A DNA stretch of 64,000 nt, from the NCBI GenBank assembly GCA_000436035.1, contig FR893309.1, positions 1 to 64,000 of the forward strand, given 5' to 3'. This DNA is from Prevotella sp. CAG:732 (lineage in GTDB: Bacteria; Bacteroidota; Bacteroidia; Bacteroidales; Bacteroidaceae). The notes under the pieces were generated by a model. It was not told the origin of the DNA. It searched no databases and worked only from the letters and a program-made list of their open reading frames with translations. This document shows positions 8,965-18,000 of the stretch, in pieces (the stretch's first letter is position 1; the number at the start of each line of letters is the position of its first letter). The position numbers were made by a program, and so were the translations under genes.

Positions 8965-9036
8965 ATCGTTTTCGCTTTAAAGGGTGAATAATGTTAGATG
9001 TTAGAGAAGAGCCGAAGCCCTATCTCTGATGGATAG

Positions 9037-9109
9037 TCGGGATTACTGGACTCGAACCAGCGACCTCATCGTCCCGAACGACGTGCGCTACCAACTGCGC
9101 TAAATCCCG
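9037..9109 (-). tRNA. tRNA-Pro (anticodon CGG)
   Basis: The minus strand folds into a complete cloverleaf: acceptor CGGGATT/AATCCCG, D arm GCGC/GCGC, anticodon stem CGTCG/CGATG with loop TTCGGGA giving anticodon CGG, and T arm GCTGG-TTCGAGT-CCAGT. The discriminator is A and CCA is not encoded. It reads proline CCG codons. Confidence 0.93.
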
Positions 9110-9159
9110 AGGGGGTATTCCTGAGGCAAGCCTTATCGCATACCTCGCAATATCGCTTG

Positions 9160-9190
9160 CAAAGTTACACTAAATACGATATAAAACAAA
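9160..9190 (-). promoter_or_regulatory. Promoter of tRNA-Pro
   Basis: On the minus strand TTTG (9190-9187), 19 bases, then TAACTTTG (9167-9160) closely match the Bacteroidetes consensus. The tRNA 5' end is 51 bases downstream. Confidence 0.65.
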
Positions 9191-9237
9191 ATATTAGCGG
9201 CTTTTTTAAACTTTTTTGAAAGAAAAGTGAGGAAAAA

Positions 9238-9269
9238 TTTGGTGGAACGAAATAAAAACGCTACCTTTG
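9238..9269 (+). promoter_or_regulatory. Promoter of tRNA-Phe
   Basis: TTTG at 9238-9241, 20 bases, then TACCTTTG at 9262-9269. It is divergent from the tRNA-Pro promoter, so one short region drives two tRNA genes. Confidence 0.65.
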
Positions 9270-9308
9270 CACTCGCAAATGAGCAATCCTCGTTTGTTTC
9301 ATATAGTT

Positions 9309-9381
9309 GGTGCCATAGCTCAGTTGGTAGAGCAAAGGACTGAAAATCCTTGTGTCCCCGGTTCGATTCCTGGTGGTACCA
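9309..9381 (+). tRNA. tRNA-Phe (anticodon GAA)
   Basis: A full cloverleaf is present: acceptor GGTGCCA/TGGTACC, D arm GCTC-AGTTGGTA-GAGC, anticodon stem AAGGA/TCCTT with loop CTGAAAA giving GAA, T arm CCCGG-TTCGATT-CCTGG. The discriminator is A; CCA is not encoded. Confidence 0.95.
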
Positions 9382-9394
9382 CTTATCTTCTAAG

Positions 9395-9428
9395 AAAGCC
9401 AATCCTTCGTAACAAGGTTTGGCTTTTT
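9395..9428 (+). terminator. Rho-independent terminator after tRNA-Phe
   Basis: AAAGCCAA-T-CCTT pairs with AAGG-T-TTGGCTTT around a six-base loop (one T-T mismatch), followed by a T run. It starts 13 bases after the tRNA. Confidence 0.75.
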
Positions 9429-9486
9429 TCATTTTCTGCCTCTTCCGTATCAGTTGTTTACTATATCGCTGCAAAGCCTCTGTATG

Positions 9487-9500
9487 CGAAAACGTTTACG
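9487..9500. promoter_or_regulatory. LacI/PurR-like palindrome upstream of the pectate lyase unit
   Basis: CGAAAACGTTTACG is an imperfect palindrome centred on AAACGTTT. Its centre is about 51 bases upstream of the TACCTTTG box at 9545. A related palindrome sits at the same distance from the SusC promoter (14886-14897), which suggests one activator for both. Confidence 0.45.
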
Positions 9501-9544
9501 TGAGAAAGTCAACAGAAATGTAGCCGACTTATTGATTATTTCCT

Positions 9545-9552
9545 TACCTTTG
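9545..9552 (+). promoter_or_regulatory. -7 box of the pectate lyase unit
   Basis: TACCTTTG matches TAnnTTTG. No clear TTTG is seen at the -33 position, in keeping with an activator-dependent promoter. Confidence 0.5.
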
Positions 9553-9627
9553 CAAACGAAGATAAAATAAACAATCGCAACTACGAGTCAATCTAGAATA
9601 TAAATCTACTAAACACTTAACAAAAAA

Positions 9628-9987
9628 ATGAACAAATTCTACTTTTTACTGTTAGCGGGATTGCTTTCTGTCAATGCGTTCGCTGAGAACAAGCAGACCG
9701 TTACGATTGATGGTCAAGCCGTAGGCAAGACTGTCAAGGAGATCACCTTTGATGGTGATAATGTCATCCTGAGTTATAGTGACAATACCTCTGATACAAA
9801 GGATATGTCACTCGTTTCCCTCGCTTTCACATACGATGGCACCACTGGCATCGACCAGGTGGAGACCACCGAGAAAGCTTTGCAGGGTAAGGTATTCAAC
9901 CTCAATGGTCAATACGTCGGCACTTCTACCGAGGGCTTGGCTAAGGGCGTGTATATCGTCAACGGAAAGAAAGTAATCATCAAGTAA
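9628..9987 (+). CDS. Small secreted protein with C-terminal sorting-like tail
   Basis: The 119-residue product has a signal peptide (MNKFYFLLLAGLLSVNAFAE, cleavage after about residue 19), a small beta-rich middle with a TIDGQ motif, and a C-terminal block FNLNGQYVG...GVYIVNGKKVIIK. This tail resembles the short C-terminal domains on secreted Prevotella proteins thought to use the type IX system; that assignment is inferred. It is first in the pectin locus and ends 15 bases before the PL1 gene, so it is probably cotranscribed. No enzymatic motif is visible; surface attachment or a chaperone-like role is a guess. Confidence 0.75.
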   Translation: MNKFYFLLLAGLLSVNAFAENKQTVTIDGQAVGKTVKEITFDGDNVILSYSDNTSDTKDMSLVSLAFTYDGTTGIDQVETTEKALQGKVFNLNGQYVGTSTEGLAKGVYIVNGKKVIIK

Positions 9988-10002
9988 AAGGAGGGACAAG
10001 AC

Positions 10003-12960
10003 ATGAAGAAACTTATTTTTAGTTTGGCACTCCTCTTGATGAGTGTCAGTGCAGCTTTGGCACAGACATGGGCGTTCAATGAACGTGACCCATTCATCGG
10101 TGACGCTGATGAGGATTTGATTAATGCGGATGCAACCAATTGGTACAACGATGCAACCAAGTCTCGTTACAATTTCTTTTCTGCTTTGGACAATGCTGCT
10201 TTGACAGCTAATGGTACAGAACTTAATTTCGCTAAAGGCTTGCTCTTCAAGTGTAATGCGGGTACACCATCTCAATCAAGTGGAACACCAGCAGAACAAA
10301 ATGGTAAGATTCGCTTGAACTATGGTGGTGAGTACTTGGAGTTGAATGGTACAGGTATTATCGTTACTATCCCTAATGTTAAGCAAGGTTGGGTGGTAAC
10401 TGTAGTATGCAAGTCTGCTAAGTCTAAGACAGCTCGTGGCTTGTATGTCAGCAGCAATGTCGGTGGTACAACCAACTTCAATACAAAGTCTGCCAATCAG
10501 ATAACTTGTACTGGTACAGTTTCTGAGTCAGGTGACGTAACCTTGACAACTAACGATGGTGGTATGTTGATTTACAGCATTTCTGTCAAGGACCCAAGTG
10601 CAGTAGAGCCAGAGCCAGTTGACCCAGATGCAGGTAACAAGGTAAACAATGCAGTATCTCGTGATACTTACAAAAATCAGATGTTTGTCACAACCAACAG
10701 CGGTTCTGTCAAATACTACAATACAGAGGACTTGTCTAAGGTATCTTTCGAGGGTGACAAGACCGTCGTTACACCTCTCAAGTCTGGTGCTGAGAATGAT
10801 GAATACGATGCTACTGTCAAGGAAATCAGTTTCGCCAAGAAAGCTGAGCAAGGTCAAGACGGTACTTTCGACAAACAAGATGGTGTAGTTGAGATTACTG
10901 AGGCTAAGGGCTGGCAGGAATCTGCTTATTTGAAATGGAAAGCCTTTGACGGAGCAACCTCTTATAATGTGTATGTAGATGGCAAGAAGATAGATGCTCA
11001 GTTGGTGCGTAAATATACCAACTATTATCGTGCTGATGTTTTGGGCTTGAAAGCTGGCGATTATTCAGTAAAAGTCGTTCCAGTAAAAGCTGATGGTACA
11101 GAGATTGAGTCAGCAGCCAATACTGCAACCGGTTTGGCAGTGAAAAGCTATGACCGTTCAGGCTTTGCTCACTTCAACTATACAGGTGGTATCGGTGCTT
11201 ACAACAATGATGGTACTCTGAAGGCTGGCGCTAAGGTGCTTTACATCACAGCCCAGACAGCTAAGACGGTTTCTACCGATGTTATTTTGGATAAGGGAAA
11301 GGCTGCAACCAAGACAACAGGTCTTCAAGCAATCATTGATGCTTATCAAAAGGGTAATGATCCAACTCCTATCGCATTCCGTTTCATCGGTAAGGTAAGC
11401 CTTTCTGATTTGGATAAGATTTCTAGTTCCTCTGAGGGTATTCAGGTAAAAGGTAAGAGTGGATATACAGGGATGAGCCTTACTTTTGAGGGCGTCGGTG
11501 AGGATGCTACTGTTCATGGCTTTGGATTCTTGGTTAGAAATGCTAAGGGCATTGAGTTCCGTAATTTTGCCATTATGAACTGTCTCGATGACGCTTTGTC
11601 TCTTGATACACAAAACCAGCACGTGTGGATTCACAACATGGACTTCTTCTATGGTCAAGCAGGTGGCGATAAAGACCAGGCAAAGGGTGATGGTACTGTT
11701 GACTTGAAGGGTAACAGCCAGTATATTACTATCGCATACAACCGCTTTTGGGATAGTGGTAAGTCTTCTTTGTGTGGTATGAAGAGTGAATCTAACGAGA
11801 ACTGGATTACTTATCACCACAACTGGTTCGATCACTCCGATTCACGTCATCCACGTATCCGTACGATGAGTGTACACGTTTATAATAATTACTTTGATGG
11901 TAACTCAAAGTATGGTGTAGGTGCCACATCTGGTTCAAGTGCTTTCGTTGAGAGTAACTACTTCCGTAATGCAAAAGACCCTATGATGATTTCGGGACAG
12001 GGTACAGATGCCAAGGGGGATGGTACTTTCTCTGGGGAGACAGGTGGTATGATCAAGGAATATGGTAACATCTTTGCAGAGAAGAGTAGAAAGTTCCAGT
12101 ATGTACCTTATTCTTCCAATAACAAGGATTTCGATTGCTATGATGTAGCCAACCGTAATGACAAGGTGCCTGCTGATGTAAAGACTGTAAAGGGTGGTAC
12201 TTCTTACAACAATTTTGATACAGACCCTAGCTTGATGTATGAATATACACCAGATGCAGCAGTTGATGTTCCTGCCAAGGTGACAGGCTTCTACGGCGCT
12301 GGTCGTTTGAACCATGGTGATTTGCAATGGACATTCGATAACTCAGTAGATGATGATTCTTATGCTGTCAATAGTGGCTTGAAGACTGCTGTTGTCAACT
12401 ACAAGAATACCGACTTGCTCGAAATTGGCGGTAATGGTACTTCTGCTGGCGAAGGTGGTGGCGGTACTGTAGATCCAGGTACAGACCCTACACCTGACCC
12501 TGGTACAGACCCAACCCCTACACCAGATCCTGGCACAGATCCAACTCCAACACCAGATCCTGGTACTGATACTCCTAGTACTCCAGAAATCGAGGGTACA
12601 GTGACTTGTACATTTGTTGGCGGTGTGGCTTCTAACTCTAGCTTTACAGTAAAGGGTAGCCAGACAAATAAGAAGTCTGCTACTATCGATGGCACAACTT
12701 ATGAAAGTGGTCTCAAGTTCGATTCTAATGGTAGTGTTTCTTTCTCTATCAAGAAGAAGATGACTATGACTATGTACTTTGCGAGTGATGATAAAAACTG
12801 TACGGCGTTGATCAATGGTAAGAAGACTAGTGAGACTGGTGCTGTTGTCGATACAACAAAACACACGCTTACTGTTGTCTTGGAGGCAGATGATTACACA
12901 TTGACAAAGCAGGATACTGGTAACTTGTTTATGCTCAAGCTTGTCCCAGTAACAGAGTAA
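10003..12960 (+). CDS. Large multi-domain pectate lyase (PL1)
   Basis: The 985-residue secreted enzyme cleaves polygalacturonate by beta-elimination. After a signal peptide (about 1-20) come an N-terminal beta-sandwich-like region (to about 195), a fibronectin III-like module (about 300-365, with SAYLKWKAFDGATSYNVYVD), and a right-handed beta-helix PL1 domain (about 395-760). The PL1 signature is HHNWFDHSDSRHPRIR (about 605-620) with the catalytic Arg in that run, preceded by the VWIHNMDFF strand. A Pro/Thr/Asp linker of TPDPGTDP repeats (about 823-861) leads to a C-terminal beta-rich module (865-985) that may bind carbohydrate. It sits second in the unit, followed by a strong terminator. The modular build and linker suggest a cell-surface or released enzyme. 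Confidence 0.9.
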   Translation: MKKLIFSLALLLMSVSAALAQTWAFNERDPFIGDADEDLINADATNWYNDATKSRYNFFSALDNAALTANGTELNFAKGLLFKCNAGTPSQSSGTPAEQNGKIRLNYGGEYLELNGTGIIVTIPNVKQGWVVTVVCKSAKSKTARGLYVSSNVGGTTNFNTKSANQITCTGTVSESGDVTLTTNDGGMLIYSISVKDPSAVEPEPVDPDAGNKVNNAVSRDTYKNQMFVTTNSGSVKYYNTEDLSKVSFEGDKTVVTPLKSGAENDEYDATVKEISFAKKAEQGQDGTFDKQDGVVEITEAKGWQESAYLKWKAFDGATSYNVYVDGKKIDAQLVRKYTNYYRADVLGLKAGDYSVKVVPVKADGTEIESAANTATGLAVKSYDRSGFAHFNYTGGIGAYNNDGTLKAGAKVLYITAQTAKTVSTDVILDKGKAATKTTGLQAIIDAYQKGNDPTPIAFRFIGKVSLSDLDKISSSSEGIQVKGKSGYTGMSLTFEGVGEDATVHGFGFLVRNAKGIEFRNFAIMNCLDDALSLDTQNQHVWIHNMDFFYGQAGGDKDQAKGDGTVDLKGNSQYITIAYNRFWDSGKSSLCGMKSESNENWITYHHNWFDHSDSRHPRIRTMSVHVYNNYFDGNSKYGVGATSGSSAFVESNYFRNAKDPMMISGQGTDAKGDGTFSGETGGMIKEYGNIFAEKSRKFQYVPYSSNNKDFDCYDVANRNDKVPADVKTVKGGTSYNNFDTDPSLMYEYTPDAAVDVPAKVTGFYGAGRLNHGDLQWTFDNSVDDDSYAVNSGLKTAVVNYKNTDLLEIGGNGTSAGEGGGGTVDPGTDPTPDPGTDPTPTPDPGTDPTPTPDPGTDTPSTPEIEGTVTCTFVGGVASNSSFTVKGSQTNKKSATIDGTTYESGLKFDSNGSVSFSIKKKMTMTMYFASDDKNCTALINGKKTSETGAVVDTTKHTLTVVLEADDYTLTKQDTGNLFMLKLVPVTE
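12466..12585. repeat. Coding repeat for the TPDPGTDP linker
   Basis: About three diverged 33-36-base direct repeats (ACACCAGATCCTGGCACAGA and variants) encode the flexible linker of the large pectate lyase. Length polymorphism between strains would be expected here. Confidence 0.7.
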
Positions 12961-13032
12961 ACCAAAACTGATAGAATCAATCAATAAGAGAGATAGACTC
13001 TCAAAAAAGTAACTATCATAATCATAACTTTA

Positions 13033-13068
13033 AAAAGGGCTGTTATCTTCGTGAGAAACAGCCCTTTT
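13033..13068 (+). terminator. Rho-independent terminator after the large pectate lyase
   Basis: AAAAGGGCTGTT pairs with AACAGCCCTTTT around an 11-base loop. Its T run overlaps the left arm of a second hairpin (13065-13099, TTTTGCTT/AAGCAAAA outside AGGCT/AGCCT). Confidence 0.75.
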
Positions 13069-13137
13069 GCTTAGAGGCTTTCTTAGCCTGAAAGCAAAAC
13101 TTAGGAACTATATCTACTTATCAAACAAACTGAATCA

Positions 13138-14697
13138 ATGAAAACATTTCTACTCAACAAGGTATCTCGCAAGGCAATCCTTGCATCATTTCTCCTCGCT
13201 TCATCTGCCTTTGCTTCCACAGTGATGGCACAGACACAGGATGGTCGTGACTTCTCCATCGATGGCTTTGCCGCTTACGAAGGTACACCAGGTACCAACT
13301 GGTATCGTGCTGGCGGTACCACAGGCGGCGCAAGTGGCAAGGTGGTAAAAGCCAATACTTTCTCAGAGCTTCAAGCCTATCTCCAGGCAGAAGATCCATA
13401 CGTGGTGATTGTTGACCACGACATCTCAACTGGTATCAAGTGCTATGTCGATGGTATCAATACGGGTAAGTTGCTGGATGACCAGAGCGGAGCCAGCGGT
13501 GTCGAAACCACCTACGGCGAGCGCATCTTGGTAGCTTCCAACAAGACTCTCATCGGAGTCGTTGACCCTGCCACAGGCAAAGCTCCTCTCTTCACCCACA
13601 TCACCTTTGTGATGCAGTGCGTGGATAACATCATCATCCGCAACTGCCGCTTTACGATGAAGGGAGTGCCAGTGCTCAAGACGGGTGAGAACAAGATTGT
13701 CGCTCTTCGCAATGGAGCGCAAGTGGAGGTCGGTGACCCTGATTGCATTGGCATCCAAGCCGACAAGACAAGTGCTAAGACCGATTGGGGTGGTCACATT
13801 TGGATAGATCACTGCGAGTTCTTCAATGGTGGTGCAGCCAACAAGGATCGCTATGACGGTTTGCTCGATTGTAAGAACAATGTGCAGTGGCTCACTTTCA
13901 GCTATAATTACTTCCACGACCATGACAAGAGTTGCCTGTGGGGAAAGGGTGATAGCGACGTGTTTGACAACTGCCGTACCATTTCTTTCCATCATAATTT
14001 CTTCGATAATATCCAAGGTTCTCGCCTTCCTCTTCAGCGTGGCGGTCACGTACATTATTATAATAACTATATGAAAGGCTGCGAGGATGGATGGGATGTA
14101 AGAGAACAGGCCATCGGCTATGTGGAGGCTTGTTACTTCGAGAACACGAAAGCACCCATCCGCTCTGATCGTGAGGGTAACTTGAATATCAATACGGCTG
14201 AAGGTTATGATGTGATCTATAAAGGATGTGATCGATTGATGTCTGGTTATACCAACATTGATGGTGCGAAGGTCAGCAAGTCTTTGCCTGTGAAGCCTAC
14301 CGATTGGGTTCCTACTCAAACCGTAGCAAATTACTCCATTCATTGCCTCGACAAGACGGTGGATGTGCCATCCCTCTGCAAGAAATACTCAGGTGCAGGC
14401 AAGGTGGAGATATGGAAGGCATACACCGATGCCATCCCTACGGAGGACATCGACGAGTTCGACCATGCCATCAAGAACTATAGCACGGCGAAGACCTACG
14501 ATGCGAAGGGCAACGAACTGAAAGGTGCTACTACTGGTATCTCCATCGCCGAAACATCTTCGGTTTCTTCCGCCATCATCCGCACAGAGTATTATGACTT
14601 AGCAGGCTCTCGCCTCTCATCCCCTCAGCGTGGTGTCAACATCGTGAAGAGTATCCATGCCAATGGGCAGTCAACAACAAAAAAGGTCGTTTTCTAA
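13138..14697 (+). CDS. Secreted pectate lyase (PL1)
   Basis: The 519-residue product has a long signal peptide (cleavage near residue 31 after STVMAQ) and one PL1 beta-helix domain. Visible signatures are HIWIDHCEFFNGG (about 220-232) with calcium-site Asp residues, and FHHNFFDNIQGSRLPLQRGG (about 283-302) holding the catalytic Arg. The tail (YYDLAGSRLSSPQRGVNIVK...) is a C-terminal sorting-like block like that of the small secreted protein. The single-domain form probably works on shorter or de-esterified homogalacturonan beside the larger PL1. The last codons (STTKKVVF and stop) form the left arm of a perfect terminator. It lies between two terminators and no own promoter was recognised. 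Confidence 0.92.
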   Translation: MKTFLLNKVSRKAILASFLLASSAFASTVMAQTQDGRDFSIDGFAAYEGTPGTNWYRAGGTTGGASGKVVKANTFSELQAYLQAEDPYVVIVDHDISTGIKCYVDGINTGKLLDDQSGASGVETTYGERILVASNKTLIGVVDPATGKAPLFTHITFVMQCVDNIIIRNCRFTMKGVPVLKTGENKIVALRNGAQVEVGDPDCIGIQADKTSAKTDWGGHIWIDHCEFFNGGAANKDRYDGLLDCKNNVQWLTFSYNYFHDHDKSCLWGKGDSDVFDNCRTISFHHNFFDNIQGSRLPLQRGGHVHYYNNYMKGCEDGWDVREQAIGYVEACYFENTKAPIRSDREGNLNINTAEGYDVIYKGCDRLMSGYTNIDGAKVSKSLPVKPTDWVPTQTVANYSIHCLDKTVDVPSLCKKYSGAGKVEIWKAYTDAIPTEDIDEFDHAIKNYSTAKTYDAKGNELKGATTGISIAETSSVSSAIIRTEYYDLAGSRLSSPQRGVNIVKSIHANGQSTTKKVVF

Positions 14698-14713
14698 ACG
14701 ACCTTTTTTGTTG
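14675..14713 (+). terminator. Perfect 18-bp terminator overlapping the pectate lyase stop codon
   Basis: CAACAAAAAAGGTCGTTT (14675-14692) pairs without mismatch with AAACGACCTTTTTTGTTG (14696-14713) around a three-base loop. The left arm is coding and the stop codon spans the loop and right arm. Confidence 0.8.
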
Positions 14714-14885
14714 CTTGTACCGATTTCCGTTGTTTCCTTTCGAGACAAAAATCTATTCATTCTCTTTCAGGCTTTGCTCCAGAAACTTGTCCCTTATCGC
14801 TTCACGGGTCTAAGATAGAAGGGATTTCTCACGTTTTGTAGCTATATTTGCCCTATTTGTAAGAGGGGCTTTTCAACTTATTTTT

Positions 14886-14897
14886 GCAAACGTTTGC
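14886..14897. promoter_or_regulatory. Perfect LacI/PurR-like operator upstream of SusC
   Basis: GCAAACGTTTGC is a perfect 12-base palindrome, and with flanks (TGCAAACGTTTGCGT) it closely resembles the LacI-family PurR/Cre consensus. Its centre is about 51 bases upstream of the -7 box, a position that favours activation over repression. No LacI-family gene lies in the window. Confidence 0.5.
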
Positions 14898-14941
14898 GTA
14901 ATTATTTGCCTCTATTTTCGTCCTATTTAAATAATTTTTTC

Positions 14942-14949
14942 TAACTTTG
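14942..14949 (+). promoter_or_regulatory. -7 box of the pectin SusC/SusD operon
   Basis: TAACTTTG matches TAnnTTTG; the -33 position holds only TTCG, so the promoter looks weak without an activator. The ATG is 106 bases downstream. Confidence 0.55.
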
Positions 14950-15054
14950 CAGCACTAAACCAAAATTCTTAAATATAAACGAGAATACGGAACAAGATCA
15001 TTACGATAGATCCAAAACAACTATTTAAAAAATAAATAATCAAACCTAAAGTGT

Positions 15055-18000
15055 ATGTCTGGTAAATTTAAAAATCTGAGATTTGCGCTTGTTGCAGCCA
15101 CATTGACAATGTCTGCCAATGGCTTTGCGCAAACAGTGATTAAAGGTAATGTCACCGACAATACCGGCGAGCCAATTATTGGTGCATCCGTAGTGGAGGA
15201 TGGTAATGCTAATAATGGTGGTGTCACCGACATTGATGGTAACTTTACCGTAACTCTGAAAGGCAACAGTAAGAAACTGAAGATTTCATACGTTGGTATG
15301 AAACCTCAAGTTGTCAATGTGTCTGGCAAATCAGTGATTAACGTAAAGCTCGAAGATGATGCTACGTCATTGAATGATGTTGTTGTCATCGGTTATGGTG
15401 CGGTCAAGAAAAAAGACTTGACAGGTGCTGTTGCCACTGTTGATAACAAGGCTTTGACACAGGTGCCAGTTGCTTCTGCTTCTGAGGCATTGACTGGTAA
15501 GATGCCTGGTGTGCAAATCACCACAACAGAAGGTTCTCCTGATGCTGATGTCAAGATTCGTGTACGTGGTGGTGGTTCTATTACTCAGAGCAACGACCCT
15601 CTCTACATTGTCGATGGTTTCCCTGTAGAAACTATCAGTGATATCCCTGCTTCTGATATTGAGGATATCACCGTGTTGAAGGATGCTTCTTCTACTGCTA
15701 TTTATGGTTCTCGTGGTGCTAATGGTGTAATCCTCGTTACTACTAAGGGTGGTAAAGAGGGTAAGACAAGTGTCTCTTACAACGCTTACTATTCTTGGAA
15801 GAAGATCGCCAAGAAGCTCGATGTGCTCAATGCTAGAGATTATACAGAGTGGCAGTATGAGTTGGCAAATCTTCTTGATAAAACAGATAATTATGAAAAG
15901 TACTTTGGTAGCTATGATGATATAGACTTGTATGATAATGTAGCAACCAATGATTGGCAAGATATTGTCTATGGTAGAACAGGTCATACGTTCAATCAGA
16001 ACTTGAATATCAATGGCGGTAGCGATAAGATTAAGTATGCCTTCAGTTATGCTCGTATGGATGATAAGGCTATCATGCAGATGTCTGATTTCGTACGTGA
16101 TAACTTGAGCTTGAAATTGAATGCGAAGCCAACTAAGAGAGTAAGTTTGGACTTCCAGGCTCGTTGGTCTAAGACAAAGATCAATGGTGGTGGTGCAAAC
16201 GAGCAGAGCAGTACTTATAATACGGATAAGCGTTTGCGCTATGCTATCCAATATACTCCATACCCTGTTCCTGGTCTTTCAACAGACACAGATGATGATG
16301 ATACCACAAACTCTTCTTTCTATAATCCTGTTACTTCTTTGAAGGACAATGATCAGAAGAGAACACGTATTACATTCAATATGTCTGGAGCTTTCACATG
16401 GGAGCTTTACAAGAACTTGAAGTTCAAGACAGAGTTCGGTTACGATACATATAAAGTAGATACCAAGAGATTCTTTGGCCCTACTACTTATTATGTAAAG
16501 AATGTGCCAGCTTCTGCAAATCAAGGTTTGCCTGCAATCACTTTGACCAACCAGTATCGTACTAAGTTCCGTAATACGAATACTGTAAGCTATGATTTCA
16601 AGGATATATTTGGAAAAAATAGTGCCCATAGTTTGAATGTATTATTGGGAGAGGAGTATATCATCATGAAGAATGAGTTGATGACGAATACAGCTCATGG
16701 TTTCCCAGCAAACTTTACTTCAGCAGAAGCTTGGAAGTTTACAACTCAGGGAACTCCTTTTGAAATCAATGACTTCTATGATCCTGATGATATATTGAAT
16801 TCTTATTTTGGTAGAATCAATTATAATTATAAGGAGAAGTATCTTTTGAGTGCCACAGCTCGTGCTGACGGCTCTTCTAAGTTTGCCAAAGGTAACCGAT
16901 GGGGTTTCTTCCCATCAATAGCTGCTGCTTGGCGTATTTCGTCAGAGCCATTCATGAAGGGTGCTGAGAAGTGGCTTGATGATTTGAAACTCCGTTTGTC
17001 TTACGGTACTGCAGGTAATAATAACATATCCTCTGGTCTTTTGACGCAAGAGTTCCAAGCTAATGCGACTAGTTGGATTAATGGATATAATTCTTATATT
17101 TCTCCTTCTAAGACAATGGCAAACCCAGATTTGAAGTGGGAAACTACCATTACTCGTAACGTGGGTATTGACTATACTATGTTTGGAAGTAAGCTGACAG
17201 GTAGTATTGATGCTTATTGGAATAATACGAAGGACTTGTTGATTCAGTATCCTGTAGCTGGTACAGGTTACGATTACCAGTATCGCAATATGGGTGAGAC
17301 ACGTAACATGGGTCTTGAATTTGCTTTGACATGGAATGCTATCAACAAGAAAAACTTTGGTTTGACAGTAGGTGCTAACATTTCATTCAATAAGAACAAG
17401 GTTCTCTCTTTGGGTCAGATTGAGTCTATTGACAACATTAGTACACAATGGGCATCTTCTGAAATTGATCAGGACTTTGTTATTAAGAAAGGCGAACCAA
17501 TTGGTCAGATTTGGGGTTATAAGAGCGCTGGACGTTATGAGGTAGATGACTTTGATATAGCAAAGTCTCAGGAAAAAGGTAAGTGGATTCTCAAAGATGG
17601 AGTTGCTGATTGTAGTACAGTTCTTGGTACATCAGTTCGTCCAGGTAGTATGAAATTGGCTGAAATCAAGGAGAACAAGACTGGTAAGATTACGACAGAT
17701 GATCGTACTGTAATTGGTGATACAAACCCAGCTCACACAGGTGGTTTCAACATCAATGCTCGTGTATATGGTTTTGATTTGACTGCTAACTTCAACTGGA
17801 GTGTCGGCAACGATGTCTATAATGCAAATGCCATTGAATATACTCAGACATCTAAGTATCAGTATCGTAACCTCATTGACAAGATGGCGTCAGGTTCACG
17901 CTGGACAAATATTGATGCCAATGGTAATCTGTTGAATTGGAACAATGCGGAAGAGTTGGCTGCGTTGAATGCCAATACTGCTATGTGGTCTCCATATACA

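Larger units (their letters stand above)
14714..15054. other. Regulatory gap between pectate lyase and SusC
   Basis: No gene is visible in these 341 bases. They hold the PurR-like palindrome at 14886, the -7 box at 14942 and a long A/T-rich leader (about 100 bases) before the SusC ATG. No known riboswitch fold was recognised. Confidence 0.6.

Noticed and set aside
12466..12585. Non-coding tandem repeat or CRISPR
   Set aside because: The repeats are in frame within the large pectate lyase and encode a Pro/Thr linker.
14714..15054. Riboswitch in the SusC leader
   Set aside because: The leader is long but AT-rich, with no recognisable conserved aptamer core or terminator/antiterminator pair.
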